64,000 nucleotides of DNA from positions 2,480,001 through 2,544,000 of the forward strand of contig NZ_CP118259.1 in the NCBI RefSeq assembly GCF_013337045.2, in the 5' to 3' direction. The number at the start of each line of letters is the position of its first letter. Within the stretch, counting starts at the first letter, position 1. Below are positions 8,266 to 17,022 of the stretch, one piece after another. The notes under the pieces were generated by a model that ran no database searches, was not told the origin of the DNA, and was given only the letters and a program-made list of their open reading frames with translations. The position numbers were made by a program, and so were the translations under genes. The stretch is from Agrobacterium vitis (GTDB taxonomy: Bacteria; Pseudomonadota; Alphaproteobacteria; Rhizobiales; Rhizobiaceae).

Positions 8266-8550
8266 GCCGATCCCCTTTCGATGCCCTGGACCTTGCTTAA
8301 ACATCAAAAAGATTAAGCAATTTTCCAAAACAGCAAGCGGCGCGCCCCGTGCACCGCGTCTTCATCCATTGCCGCCGCAGCCCGCGGTCTGACTTTGCCC
8401 ATATTCCAAATCCTCAATGGATTTGAGATATCTACGTTGCATCAAAGGTAAATCCAGAAGACTAAGGAAACATTACCTGCATCGGATGGAAACGGAAAAC
8501 GGCACCTGAAGCCTAAGACAACAGGCGCCGTCGAGCATCTTTATGCCTGA

Positions 8551-9201
8551 TCAGCCAGCAGCAACTGATTCGGCAGTGAAGATAATTTCGCCTTCGCCGA
8601 TGCTGTATTTCAGCTCCATCGATGATTCGTCGGCCAGCAGCACGGTGTAATAGGGCTGGATCGAATGGGCATCGACAGCTTCTTCCATCTGGCCATTGCA
8701 GATTTCGGCGAATTTCGGCGGCACCCGCAGCATGCGGCCCTTGGCGACGATGGTAAATTTCGCGTCATATTCCGGATTTTCCAGCGTCACGTCCAGTGAG
8801 CCGCCGCGCGGAATGGCGCCGTAGGCCACCAGCATCAGGTTCATCAGCAATTTGACGCGGTTCTTAGCGATAATGGCGCGCGGACCGTTCCAGGTGATTT
8901 CGGTTTTCTTTTCGGCGGCAGCGAAATCCTTGACGGCTTTCTCGGCCTCGCCAGTATCGATCGACGCACCGACCGAGCCGGAGGCCCCAAATGCAAGCCG
9001 GGCGAATTTCAGACGAACCGAAGCATTCAGCGCGCTGGTGCGAATCAGGTCCATTGCATCGGCATCCGCCCCGCCTTCATCCAGCAGTTCCAGCCCGTTA
9101 TTGATGGCGCCTACAGGCGAAATGACATCATGGCAGACGCGGCTGCACAGCAGGGCTGCCAGATCGGGTCCGGCCAGCGTTAGGTTCACGTTCTTGAGCA
9201 T
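8551..9201 (-). CDS. chpT: Histidine phosphotransferase ChpT
   Basis: Carries phosphate from the hybrid kinase CckA to CtrA and CpdR; a cytoplasmic dimer. The phospho-acceptor is H24 in CSRVCHDVISPVGAINNG, within a helical hairpin that is followed by a degenerate ATPase-like domain (GPRAIIAKNRVKLLMNLML, then AKGRMLRVP). At 216 residues it has the family length. The start is preceded by GAGGAG. Its clustering with ctrA and sciP supports the assignment. On the other side eipA is divergent, and a CtrA box lies between the two. Confidence 0.93.
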   Translation of the reverse strand: MLKNVNLTLAGPDLAALLCSRVCHDVISPVGAINNGLELLDEGGADADAMDLIRTSALNASVRLKFARLAFGASGSVGASIDTGEAEKAVKDFAAAEKKTEITWNGPRAIIAKNRVKLLMNLMLVAYGAIPRGGSLDVTLENPEYDAKFTIVAKGRMLRVPPKFAEICNGQMEEAVDAHSIQPYYTVLLADESSMELKYSIGEGEIIFTAESVAAG

Positions 9202-9297
9202 CGAATTCTCCTCGACGGCAAAGTCTGTTATCGGCTGAGAGGCATGGCTGCCCCATCAAGCCGCATGATGTCGACGCCATAATGACACCATATTTGG

Positions 9298-9312
9298 TAA
9301 ACCCATTGTTAA
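9298..9312 (+). promoter_or_regulatory. CtrA-type box before eipA
   Basis: TAAACCCATTGTTAA, one mismatch from TTAA-N7-TTAA, about 70-80 bases before the eipA start and about 100 bases before chpT on the other strand. In Brucella eipA is directly activated by CtrA, which fits. Confidence 0.55.
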
Positions 9313-9380
9313 TACGAAGTCATCAAGATGGAAGTCCGGTCTCATCAGAGCCGATTCTATTCATATCCGAGGAGGAAGCG

Positions 9381-9968
9381 ATGCGCTTTTCCATCATTCG
9401 GGACCTTTTCAGGACCTGGATTGTAACGGCTGGCGTGGTTGCGGCAAGTGTTGTTTCGCAGCCCGCGACTGCAATGGCGCAAGGCGATCAATATACCATG
9501 CAGGAAGTGGTCGATGCGGGCCACTCCTTCTTCGGCTCGACCAGCGGCGCGCTGGCCAAGGTGATCGAGAAGGCCTTCGGGCAATATGGCCTGCCCAATG
9601 GCTACATTCTCGGCCAGGAAGGCTCCGGTGCATTTATCGCTGGCCTCACCTACGGCGAAGGCACGCTCTATACCAAGAATGCCGGCCAGCATCCGGTATT
9701 CTGGCAGGGGCCGTCGCTCGGAATCGATTACGGTGGCAATGGCAGCCGCACGATGATGCTGGTTTATAACCTGCCCGCCGTCGGCAGTCTCTACAGCCGC
9801 TATGGCGGCGTGAGCGGCTCGGCCTATGTGGTGGCTGGCGTCGGCATGACGGCACTGAAGAACAATAATATGGTTCTGGTGCCGATCCGCACTGGCGTCG
9901 GCGCAAGGCTTGGCGTCAATGTCGGCTATCTGAAGCTGACGCAATCCTCCACCTGGAACCCCTTCTGA
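9381..9968 (+). CDS. eipA: Periplasmic envelope-integrity protein EipA (DUF1134)
   Basis: Small periplasmic beta-barrel protein; in Brucella abortus EipA supports envelope stress resistance and is activated by CtrA. The signal peptide is clear (hydrophobic core WIVTAGVVAASVV, predicted cleavage after TAMA near residue 33), followed by the DUF1134 core: SGALAKVIEKAF, LGQEGSGAFIAGLTYGEG, QGPSLGIDYGGNGSR, and the conserved end GYLKLTQ...TWNPF. The start at 9381 has GAGGAGG at 9369-9375; an upstream frame from 9282 is not needed. It is a single gene followed by a 160-base gap. Confidence 0.92.
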   Translation: MRFSIIRDLFRTWIVTAGVVAASVVSQPATAMAQGDQYTMQEVVDAGHSFFGSTSGALAKVIEKAFGQYGLPNGYILGQEGSGAFIAGLTYGEGTLYTKNAGQHPVFWQGPSLGIDYGGNGSRTMMLVYNLPAVGSLYSRYGGVSGSAYVVAGVGMTALKNNNMVLVPIRTGVGARLGVNVGYLKLTQSSTWNPF

Positions 9969-10131
9969 TCGGCACCGGCTTGGTTGATGTCAAGTCGGTC
10001 CATCACTCACACCTGCTGTTGTCGAACATCAACAGGCTAGGATGGAATGGCATAGGGTTTTGGTTTACAGAATGTGCATCTGGACCGTCATCTGACACTT
10101 TGGGAACCGCTCTAACGGATATGGCACCGCC

Positions 10132-10854
10132 GTGATCGAATACGCCCTGCTCTTTGCATTGGGATTTGCCGCCGCAGCCCTTCTGGCGGCGTTGATCAGC
10201 CCTGCCATCCATGGCCGCATCGTTGCCTATACCGAACGGCGTCTGCGGGCCACTGCCCCCCTCGGCCCAGAAGAAGTCCGCGCCCAGAAGGACATGGTCC
10301 GCGCCGTTTATGCCGCCGAAAATGCGAAACAGTCCTATGACCTTCGGCGCGAGCGGGAGTATTTCGTCGCCGTCAAGGCCGCCGCCGATCAAGCCCAGGC
10401 GGAAGCGATCCGCGCACTCGGCGCAGAAGATGCCCTGAAGGAGCAGATCCACGCCATGAGCAATGAGGCCGGCACGCTCCGCGTCGCGTTGCGCCAGAGC
10501 CAGGCGCAGACGGAGCAGGTGAAAGCCGCCTTGCTGCGCAATGAGGCCATGGTTGCCAGCCGCGACCTCGACATCGAGACGCTGACCGCCAAGCTGGCCC
10601 GCCTGGAGGCGGACCTGGCCGCCCGCAATCGAGAAACCGCAACCCACAAGCACCAGACAGAAGACCTGCAACTGCGCCTCCAGGATTTGCGCACTGAACG
10701 CGAGACATTGCGCGACGAGGCCAAGGCCGCCGCCAGCCGCGCCCAGAAAGCGGAACAGCGTCTCCTCCAGGAGGAAGACAAAGTGCTGCGGCTGGAAGAG
10801 CGGCTGGAACGCTTGCAAAAGATCGACACCCCTGTGCAACAGGTCGCCAAATGA
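10132..10854 (+). CDS. Membrane-anchored coiled-coil protein of unknown function
   Basis: I recognise no named family. An N-terminal membrane helix (residues about 5-25, ALLFALGFAAAALLAAL) is followed by a short cationic linker and then almost 200 residues of heptad-rich coiled coil dense in Glu, Arg, Ala, Gln and Leu. The topology suggests a cytoplasmic coiled-coil rod anchored in the inner membrane. The start is GTG with a weak ribosome site. It overlaps the next gene by four bases (ATGA), so the two are translationally coupled. A scaffold role is a guess. Confidence 0.75.
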   Translation: MIEYALLFALGFAAAALLAALISPAIHGRIVAYTERRLRATAPLGPEEVRAQKDMVRAVYAAENAKQSYDLRREREYFVAVKAAADQAQAEAIRALGAEDALKEQIHAMSNEAGTLRVALRQSQAQTEQVKAALLRNEAMVASRDLDIETLTAKLARLEADLAARNRETATHKHQTEDLQLRLQDLRTERETLRDEAKAAASRAQKAEQRLLQEEDKVLRLEERLERLQKIDTPVQQVAK

Positions 10855-11159
10855 ACGAAAGCCCACCGGACATGCAGCACCCCACGCCCGAGGCAATCGA
10901 AACGCTTGCAGACGACTTGCGCCAGCGCAGCGAAGCGCTCAGTTCCCGGCTGCTTGCTGGCAATGGTGTCGAGGAAGACGCGGCTCTGCGTACGCAAATC
11001 GCCGAAATCGCCGCTGGGATGATCGTGTTCACCGCCCGCAAGGAAGGCGAACCATCGCCGATCCCGGCCCTGCTGGCAAAACCTGCCCCCAGCGCCGATG
11101 CGCCGCAACCGCTGCTGGACCGGATCAGGGCACTGGCACCGGATCTTCTGAACGATTGA
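10851..11159 (+). CDS. Small protein of unknown function, coupled to the coiled-coil gene
   Basis: 102 residues, no recognisable family. It is hydrophilic and helical, with an ETLADDLRQRSEALSSRLLAG helix and a Pro/Ala-rich stretch before a final LLDRIRALAPDLL helix. No signal or membrane segment. The overlapping ATGA with the gene before it and the absence of other partners suggest that the two products act together. Confidence 0.7.
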   Translation: MNESPPDMQHPTPEAIETLADDLRQRSEALSSRLLAGNGVEEDAALRTQIAEIAAGMIVFTARKEGEPSPIPALLAKPAPSADAPQPLLDRIRALAPDLLND

Positions 11160-11206
11160 GCCCACCGCCTCGGAGGGCAGGACGGCGCAGCCGGATGAGC
11201 GGCCCC

Positions 11207-12046
11207 CTACCCCAATTTTCCCAGCGCCCGCGCCGCGCTGTGCAGGGCGATGCCGCTGGCGGTGCCGAGGTTGAGGCTGTCGAGTTGCGGTGATTGGGCG
11301 ATCCGCACGGTCATGAACCGGGCAAGCACGTCAGCGGGCAGGCCCTCGCCTTCGGTGCCCACCACCAGCGCCAGCCTTTGCCGATCGCCAAGCCCGGAGG
11401 CGATATCACCGATTTCAGTGGTTCCTGATGGTGTCAGCGCCGCCACCAGAAAGCCAGCCGCATCCAGCGCCGACAACAGCGCAAGGGCGCTGTGTTGGCG
11501 CGCATAGGGCATGGTCAGCACCGAGCCGACCGAGACCCGCAGCGCCTTGCGATAGAGCGGGTCGCAACTGGTCTCATCCAGCAGCACCGCATCGGCACAG
11601 AAGCCGGTGGCATTGCGAAACATGGAACCGACATTGTCATGGTTGGAAATGCCGCAGCCGACCAGAACCAGGGCGTTTTGCGGCAAGCCAGCAATCAGCT
11701 GCGTGGCATCGGGCGCGGTCAGCCAGCTGCCCAGCGCCAGCACGCCGCGATGTAGGTGAAAGCCAGCGATTGCATCCAGCACGGCAGCGCTTGCTACATA
11801 AACCGGCAGGTCATCCGGCCACTGGTCGAGAAGCGGCTGTAGACCCGCCACCCGGTTTTCCAACAGCAGCAGCGCTTCGGCGCGAATACCACGCCCGGCC
11901 AGATGCGCCGCCAGCAACATGCGCAGCACCACGGTACCCTCGGCAATGAACCGGCCCTCGCGCCCCGTCAGGTCGCGCTCACGGATATTGCTAAAGGCAG
12001 CGATCCGCGGGTCCTGCGGATCGGAAATGGTAACGAACTGGACCAT
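11207..12046 (-). CDS. SpoU/TrmH-family RNA 2'-O-methyltransferase
   Basis: SPOUT-fold methyltransferase acting on rRNA or tRNA with S-adenosylmethionine. The three SpoU motifs are present: motif 1 NHDNVGSMFRNA near residue 134, motif 2 VVGTEGEGLP near 228, and motif 3 LDSLNLGTASGIAL near 255. An N-terminal substrate-binding part (RFIAEGTVVLRML) resembles the L30e-like region of TrmH/RlmB proteins. The target nucleotide cannot be assigned from sequence. The next gene upstream on the strand is 12 bases away, so they may be co-transcribed. Confidence 0.9.
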   Translation of the reverse strand: MVQFVTISDPQDPRIAAFSNIRERDLTGREGRFIAEGTVVLRMLLAAHLAGRGIRAEALLLLENRVAGLQPLLDQWPDDLPVYVASAAVLDAIAGFHLHRGVLALGSWLTAPDATQLIAGLPQNALVLVGCGISNHDNVGSMFRNATGFCADAVLLDETSCDPLYRKALRVSVGSVLTMPYARQHSALALLSALDAAGFLVAALTPSGTTEIGDIASGLGDRQRLALVVGTEGEGLPADVLARFMTVRIAQSPQLDSLNLGTASGIALHSAARALGKLG

Positions 12047-12058
12047 GCTTTTTACGGC

Positions 12059-12439
12059 CTATTGCGTGATCGCGACGTCCGCGATCATCCGGCCCACCGA
12101 CAGGTCAAACACATAGGCCTTGGACTGGCCTTCGGCTGTGGTGCCGTAAAACAGGATCTGCGTGCCTGACAGCGCTGTGGAGGTCACTTTGAAACCGGCG
12201 GGCAGACGGGCGGCCAGCGCCAAGGGCTGGTCGGAGGGGATGGTGAGGCCACCGGCCTGCGTCTTTTCCGGCGTAGGCGCGTGTTTGACCTTGTAGACAA
12301 CGGCGGCCAACACCGCCATAAGGCTGACAAACATGATGGCCGCCGAGACGAGTTGCAAACGCACCATCTTGCGGCGAACTTTTTCGAGCACCGGATCGAG
12401 CGGCTTGTCTTTCTGTTCGTCGGTCTCGACTTGGCTCAT
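12059..12439 (-). CDS. Small single-pass membrane protein, unknown function
   Basis: 126 residues: a charged N-terminal cytoplasmic part (MSQVETDEQKDKPLDPVLEK), one membrane helix at about residues 30-50 (LVSAAIMFVSLMAVLAAVVY), and a periplasmic domain of about 75 residues with short beta-type strands (LPAGFKVTSTALSGTQILF, then KAYVFDL). The family recurs in Rhizobiales next to RluA-type genes as far as I recall, but it has no known role. It is divergent from the pseudouridine synthase with a short shared promoter region. Confidence 0.75.
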   Translation of the reverse strand: MSQVETDEQKDKPLDPVLEKVRRKMVRLQLVSAAIMFVSLMAVLAAVVYKVKHAPTPEKTQAGGLTIPSDQPLALAARLPAGFKVTSTALSGTQILFYGTTAEGQSKAYVFDLSVGRMIADVAITQ

Positions 12440-12519
12440 GAAACTTAAACCTTTCCCTGATGGAGCTGCTCTGCCGCCCATTGGGCCTCGGCCAAAATGG
12501 CCGAAAGACAGGATGCGCT

Positions 12520-13548
12520 ATGACAGACCCCTTTAAACAAGCAGGTGAGCCAAGGAAAGAGCTGATTGCCAGTGAGGACGCCGAAGGCCGTCTGGATGCC
12601 TGGCTGGCAGCAAGCCTTGGCGGCGACCTGTCGCGCAACCGGGTAAAGGCCCTGATCGAGCAAGGCGCGGTCTTCATCAACGGCGCCGCCGTCACCGAGC
12701 CGAAGCGCAAGATCAAGCCCGGCGACCAGGTGGTGATCGCCATGCCGGAGCCGGAAGACCCCGAACCCAAGGGCGAAGACATTCCGCTGACCGTGCTCTA
12801 CGAGGACAAGGACTTGATCGTGCTGTCAAAGCCCGCCGGTCTGGTGGTGCATCCCGGTGCTGGCAACTGGACCGGAACGCTGGTCAATGCGCTGATCCAC
12901 CATTGCGGCGACAGCCTCTCCGGCATTGGCGGGGTGAAGCGTCCCGGCATCGTCCACCGGTTGGACAAGGAAACCTCCGGCGTCATGGTCGTTGCCAAGA
13001 ACGACATTGCCCACCGGCATCTGGCCGACCAGTTTGCCGACCATGGCCGCAGCGGCCCGCTGGAGCGGGCCTATCAAGCGCTCGTCTGGGGCCGCCCGCG
13101 GGGGCTGCGCGGCACGATTGACGCCGCCCTTGGCCGGGCCGGCGACCGCACCAAGCGTACCGTGAAGCGCGAGGATACCGATGATGCCCGCGAAGCCATC
13201 ACCCATTATGAGGTGATGGAGCGTTATGGCGAAAAGCCGGATGCAACCTGCCTCGCCTCGCTGGTGGAATGCCGGCTGGAAACCGGCCGCACCCACCAGA
13301 TCCGGGTGCATATGGCCCATATCGGCCATCCGCTGATTGGCGATCCAGAGTATGGCGCGGCCTTCAAGACCAAGGCCAACCTGCTGCCGGAGGCGGCAAA
13401 GGCCATCGTCAATAATTTCCACCGTCAGGCGCTCCATGCCTATCTCTTGGCGTTCGAACACCCGACCACTGGCGAAGTCATACATTTCGAAGCGCCTATC
13501 CCCGACGACATGGAAACAATTATCGAGGCGCTGCGCGATATCGCATGA
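12520..13548 (+). CDS. RluA/RluD-family pseudouridine synthase
   Basis: Converts uridine to pseudouridine in 23S rRNA or tRNA. An N-terminal S4 RNA-binding domain (RLDAWLAASLGG..SRNRVKALIEQGAVFING, residues about 22-60) is followed by the catalytic domain with HRLDKETSGVMVVAK, whose Asp is the nucleophile, and RTHQIRVHMAHIGHPLIGD. 342 residues match RluD. The start at 12520 is preceded by AGGA; an in-frame ATG at 12460 would overlap the gene on the other strand. An S4 domain plus RluD-like length favours the 23S rRNA (positions 1911/1915/1917) enzyme, but the target is inferred. Confidence 0.92.
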   Translation: MTDPFKQAGEPRKELIASEDAEGRLDAWLAASLGGDLSRNRVKALIEQGAVFINGAAVTEPKRKIKPGDQVVIAMPEPEDPEPKGEDIPLTVLYEDKDLIVLSKPAGLVVHPGAGNWTGTLVNALIHHCGDSLSGIGGVKRPGIVHRLDKETSGVMVVAKNDIAHRHLADQFADHGRSGPLERAYQALVWGRPRGLRGTIDAALGRAGDRTKRTVKREDTDDAREAITHYEVMERYGEKPDATCLASLVECRLETGRTHQIRVHMAHIGHPLIGDPEYGAAFKTKANLLPEAAKAIVNNFHRQALHAYLLAFEHPTTGEVIHFEAPIPDDMETIIEALRDIA

Positions 13549-13636
13549 ACCCTTTGCCCCGTTAAACGTTAGCGCAGGTCCGACATGGCTGCGCATCCGT
13601 TGCGCGCCGGACAGGCAAACGGGGCAAGGGACGATT

Positions 13637-14869
13637 ATGGATACCAAGCAAGCAGTCGGAACATCGCGCGATCTGCACGATGGCAAGTCTTTCTGGGCTG
13701 CGACACCGAATATTGTGGTTGAGAGCCGCGACGCCCCGGCCCGCACCGATTACGATGTCATCATCATCGGCGCCGGGGTTAGCGGCGCCTTGATGGCACA
13801 GGCGCTGGCGGCGGATGGCCGCCATATTCTGGTGGTTGATCGTCGCGCGCCGGTCAAGGGCAGCACGCTGGCCAGCACCGCGATGATCCAGCATGAAATC
13901 GACATTCCGCTGTCCCAATTGTCCAGAGATATCGGAGCCAAGAAGGCCATGCGCGCCTGGCGGCGCTCGGCAGCCTCCGTCGATAGCCTGGGAGAGCGCA
14001 TCGCCAGCCTTGGTCTTTCCTGCCAGTTCCAGCAGCGCACCAGCCTTTTCCTGGCAGGCGACGAAATGGGGCACCGCGCTTTGGCCGCTGAAGCGGAACT
14101 GCGCCGTGAAGCGCAGTTGGACGCCGAGTATCTGACCGGAGCGCAGGTGAAGGAGCGGTTTGGCATCGATCGCACGGGAGCGATCCTCTCTCCCTGCTCC
14201 GCCAGCGCCAATCCGGCCCAGATGACGGCTGGCCTGCTGAAGGCCGCCCAGCAAGGCGGCGTTGAAATTGTCTCACCGCTGGCGATTACCGCCATCCGGG
14301 AAACCCGCGACGGGGTGATGGTGGCAACAGCAGATGGCACATTGCTCTGTGCCGCAGACCTTATCGCCTGCACGGGCTATGAATATCTGAAGATGATGGA
14401 AAGCCCCCTGCATCAGGTGATTTCCACCTGGGCCATCACCTCCGAGCCAAACGCCGAAAGGCCGGACTGGCTGGATGACCACTTGGTCTGGGAGGCCTCC
14501 GAACCCTATCTCTATTTCCGCTCCACACCCGATGGCCGGATTATCGCCGGAGGCGAGGATGAAGACGATCCGCTCGCCCATCAGGACGCAGCCAAGGCGC
14601 GGCGCAAATTCGAGACAATCCGGCAAAAGCTGAAGGCTCTGGCCGGAATTGAGATGGACCACATCGCCTATGGTTGGTCGGCGCCGTTCGGCACGACACG
14701 GGATGGGCTGCCGATCATCGACCGTGTTCCCGGCACCGACCATGTGCATGTTGTGATGGGATTTGGCGGCAATGGCATCACCTTTTCGACCATCGCGTCG
14801 GAGATTGTTTCGGCCCGGATTGCCGGACGCAAGGATGCCGATGAAGATTTGTTCCGATTCCGCTCGTAA
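13637..14869 (+). CDS. FAD-dependent oxidoreductase, DAO family
   Basis: D-amino-acid-oxidase/glycine-oxidase-like flavoprotein of 410 residues. The FAD-binding Rossmann motif VIIIGAGVSGALMAQALA is near residues 41-58, with VVDRR marking the end of the second strand. The GGEDEDD and C-terminal GFGGNGITFS segments are typical of this family, which oxidises secondary or primary amines such as amino acids or sarcosine. The substrate is unknown. The start at 13637 follows AAGGG; a longer frame from 13337 would run far into the preceding gene. It stands alone between rluD-like and rpoH. Confidence 0.88.
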   Translation: MDTKQAVGTSRDLHDGKSFWAATPNIVVESRDAPARTDYDVIIIGAGVSGALMAQALAADGRHILVVDRRAPVKGSTLASTAMIQHEIDIPLSQLSRDIGAKKAMRAWRRSAASVDSLGERIASLGLSCQFQQRTSLFLAGDEMGHRALAAEAELRREAQLDAEYLTGAQVKERFGIDRTGAILSPCSASANPAQMTAGLLKAAQQGGVEIVSPLAITAIRETRDGVMVATADGTLLCAADLIACTGYEYLKMMESPLHQVISTWAITSEPNAERPDWLDDHLVWEASEPYLYFRSTPDGRIIAGGEDEDDPLAHQDAAKARRKFETIRQKLKALAGIEMDHIAYGWSAPFGTTRDGLPIIDRVPGTDHVHVVMGFGGNGITFSTIASEIVSARIAGRKDADEDLFRFRS

Positions 14870-15011
14870 ATCAATCGTGACCGGCGTGGTGCGCTTGAAT
14901 CCCGGCCATGCCACACTTATGTGACATAGGATTTCGTGCGGGATGAGGAAATCCGCATGATAGAGCTTGCCCGTTTGGCATTGGGAAGCTCATGGATAAA
15001 GGGGGTGCTTT

Positions 15012-15914
15012 ATGGCCCGCAATAGCTTGCCTTCGATTACCGCCGGTGAAGGCGGACTGAACCGATACCTGGATGAGATCCGCAAGTTCCCTATGCTGGA
15101 ACCCCAGGTGGAATATATGCTTGCCAAGCGCTATGCAGAGCATGGCGACCGCGATGCCGCTCACCGGCTCGTCACCAGCCATCTGCGCCTCGTGGCGAAG
15201 ATTGCCATGGGTTATCGCGGCTATGGCCTGCCGATTGGCGAAGTCGTCTCCGAGGGCAATGTCGGCCTGATGCAGGCCGTGAAGAAATTCGATCCCGAAC
15301 GCGGCTTCCGGCTTGCCACCTATGCGATGTGGTGGATCAAGGCCTCGATTCAGGAATATATCCTGCGCTCCTGGTCGCTGGTAAAGATGGGCACGACCGC
15401 CAATCAAAAGCGGCTGTTCTTCAACCTGCGCCGCCTGAAGGGCAAGATCCAGGCCATCGAGGAAGGCGACCTGAAGCCGGATCAGGTCACGGAAATCGCC
15501 ACCAAGCTGAAGGTCAGCGAGGAGGAAGTGATTTCCATGAACCGCCGCCTGTCGGGCGATGCCTCGCTGAACGCGCCGATCCGCGCCAGCGAAGGTGAAT
15601 CCGGCCAGTGGCAGGATTGGCTGGTGGACGATCATGACAGCCAGGAAGACACGCTGATCGAGCAGGATGAGCTGGAAACCCGGCGCAACATGCTGTCGCG
15701 CGCCATGGGCGTGCTGAACGACCGCGAACGCCGGATCTTCGCTGCACGCCGTCTGGCCGAGGAGCCGGTGACCCTGGAAGAACTCTCCTCCGAGTTCGAC
15801 ATCAGCCGCGAACGTGTACGCCAGATCGAAGTACGCGCCTTTGAAAAGGTTCAGGATGCTGTCCAGAAGGACGCACTGGAACAGGCCAAGGCGTTGCGGG
15901 TGGTCGAGTCCTGA
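15012..15914 (+). CDS. rpoH: RNA polymerase heat-shock sigma factor RpoH (sigma-32)
   Basis: Directs RNA polymerase to heat-shock promoters. Region 2 is visible as HLRLVAKIAMGYRGYGLP and FDPERGFRLATYAMWWIKASIQEYILRSW. The RpoH box QKRLFFNLR at residues 132-140 separates it from RpoD-type factors. Region 4 is the helix-turn-helix TLEELSSEFDISRERVRQIE near 258. Length 300 is normal. AAAGGGGG lies just before the start. Rhizobia often have two rpoH copies; this one resembles the main one by length and box, but paralogue identity cannot be fixed here. Confidence 0.96.
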   Translation: MARNSLPSITAGEGGLNRYLDEIRKFPMLEPQVEYMLAKRYAEHGDRDAAHRLVTSHLRLVAKIAMGYRGYGLPIGEVVSEGNVGLMQAVKKFDPERGFRLATYAMWWIKASIQEYILRSWSLVKMGTTANQKRLFFNLRRLKGKIQAIEEGDLKPDQVTEIATKLKVSEEEVISMNRRLSGDASLNAPIRASEGESGQWQDWLVDDHDSQEDTLIEQDELETRRNMLSRAMGVLNDRERRIFAARRLAEEPVTLEELSSEFDISRERVRQIEVRAFEKVQDAVQKDALEQAKALRVVES

Positions 15915-16002
15915 CGTTCAGCCAGGACAATCGCAATGTTTTACAAGCCTCGCAATAATTCTGCGCGGCTTCATCCATTCCGCCTCTCGGGAGAAGTGTG
16001 CC

Positions 16003-16371
16003 GTGACAGAGCAACAGTCCATTCTGGAACCGGTTGCAAAGCAGCTCGACGCCTATAATGCCAAGAATATCGAGGCCTTTATGGAACAGTGGGCGCCGGA
16101 TTGCCGGATCTATGACTTCCCCGATACTTTGTTGGCGGACGGCACCGCAGAGATCCGCAGCCGCCACATCGAGCGCTTTCGTGAGCCGGACCTGCATGGC
16201 AGGCTGATTGCCCGCCACATCACTGGCAATATGGTCACTGATATTGAATGCGTCACCCGCAACTTCCCGGAGGGCAAGGGTGAGATCGACGTGCTCTGCC
16301 TTTACGAGATTGAGCGCGGAAAGATCGCCAGGGCCTGGTTCAAAATGGGTGACCGACGCCTGCTGAGTTGA
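16003..16371 (+). CDS. NTF2/SnoaL-like protein
   Basis: 122 residues of the NTF2-like cone fold, a steroid-isomerase type domain: an N-terminal helix with LDAYNAKNIEAFMEQWAPD, then strands with DCRIYDFP, and a C-terminal GKIARAWFKMGD strand. Many such proteins are small hydrolases, isomerases or ligand binders; the substrate here is unknown. The GTG start at 16003 is preceded by CGGGAG and fits the domain boundary; the longer frame from 15814 lies inside rpoH in another frame. A 250-base AT-rich gap without a gene follows and marks the edge of the island to the right. Confidence 0.8.
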   Translation: MTEQQSILEPVAKQLDAYNAKNIEAFMEQWAPDCRIYDFPDTLLADGTAEIRSRHIERFREPDLHGRLIARHITGNMVTDIECVTRNFPEGKGEIDVLCLYEIERGKIARAWFKMGDRRLLS

Positions 16372-16623
16372 ACAAGACCGATAAACAGATCAACGCCGGT
16401 TCACATTATACCAAGACTCGAAGATGCTGGCGCTACTCGCCCTGAAGGAGGGTCGATACATCAATCCCATGAGACATTCGAAAAGGCAATAACAAGAGTT
16501 ACTTCATTTATGTCGCGTCATTGCAAGATATTCAGCAGTCATTGACATTCAGCCACTTTAATTTCTCAAAATTGCAATTATTAGCATCATTATTATTTTA
16601 AGCTACCTAGAGAAGAAACACTA

Positions 16624-17022
16624 ATGACCGTATTGGATATCGAGCATTTTCTCGCACGACAGAAAACACCATTTTATATTTACTCCCGAAACAAGATAGA
16701 CCAAAATATAGATAAATTTAAATCCATAATATATAAAATTAAATTTTGCCAGCATGGCGAATTATAATCCAATTTTTCTAAATATTATAATAACAAATGG
16801 ATTTGGAATATTTGCAAACTCACAGAAACATATAAATATTGTAAAATCTTCTTTTTTTCAGAGAGAAATATTATTTTCGCAAGCACTGGAATTTCAGAAT
16901 CCCTAATGACTCGCCTGATTAAATCAGGAATTCATATAAATATTGACTCTATAGAACAACTTGGTTTGCTCATAAGGCTCGGCGGCAAGACGGCAGGATT
17001 CGATGGCGCGCCTCATCGGTGA
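16624..17022 (+). pseudogene. Remnant of a PLP-dependent decarboxylase (LysA/ornithine decarboxylase-like)
   Basis: A decayed gene of the fold-III decarboxylase family that makes diamines or lysine. Fragments read in different frames: residues 1-47 from 16624 (TPFYIYSRNKIDQNIDKF) stop at TAA 16765; then ANYNPIFLNII...NGFGIFA from 16757 in the next frame; then ASTGISESLMTRLIKSGI and NIDSIEQLGLLIRLGGK back in the first frame from about 16876. The first break falls at the place where the family has its VKAN catalytic lysine, so the protein is certainly dead. The last two thirds of the gene is missing: after RLGGK the sequence runs into the tail of another gene at about 16990-17003. Confidence 0.75.
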
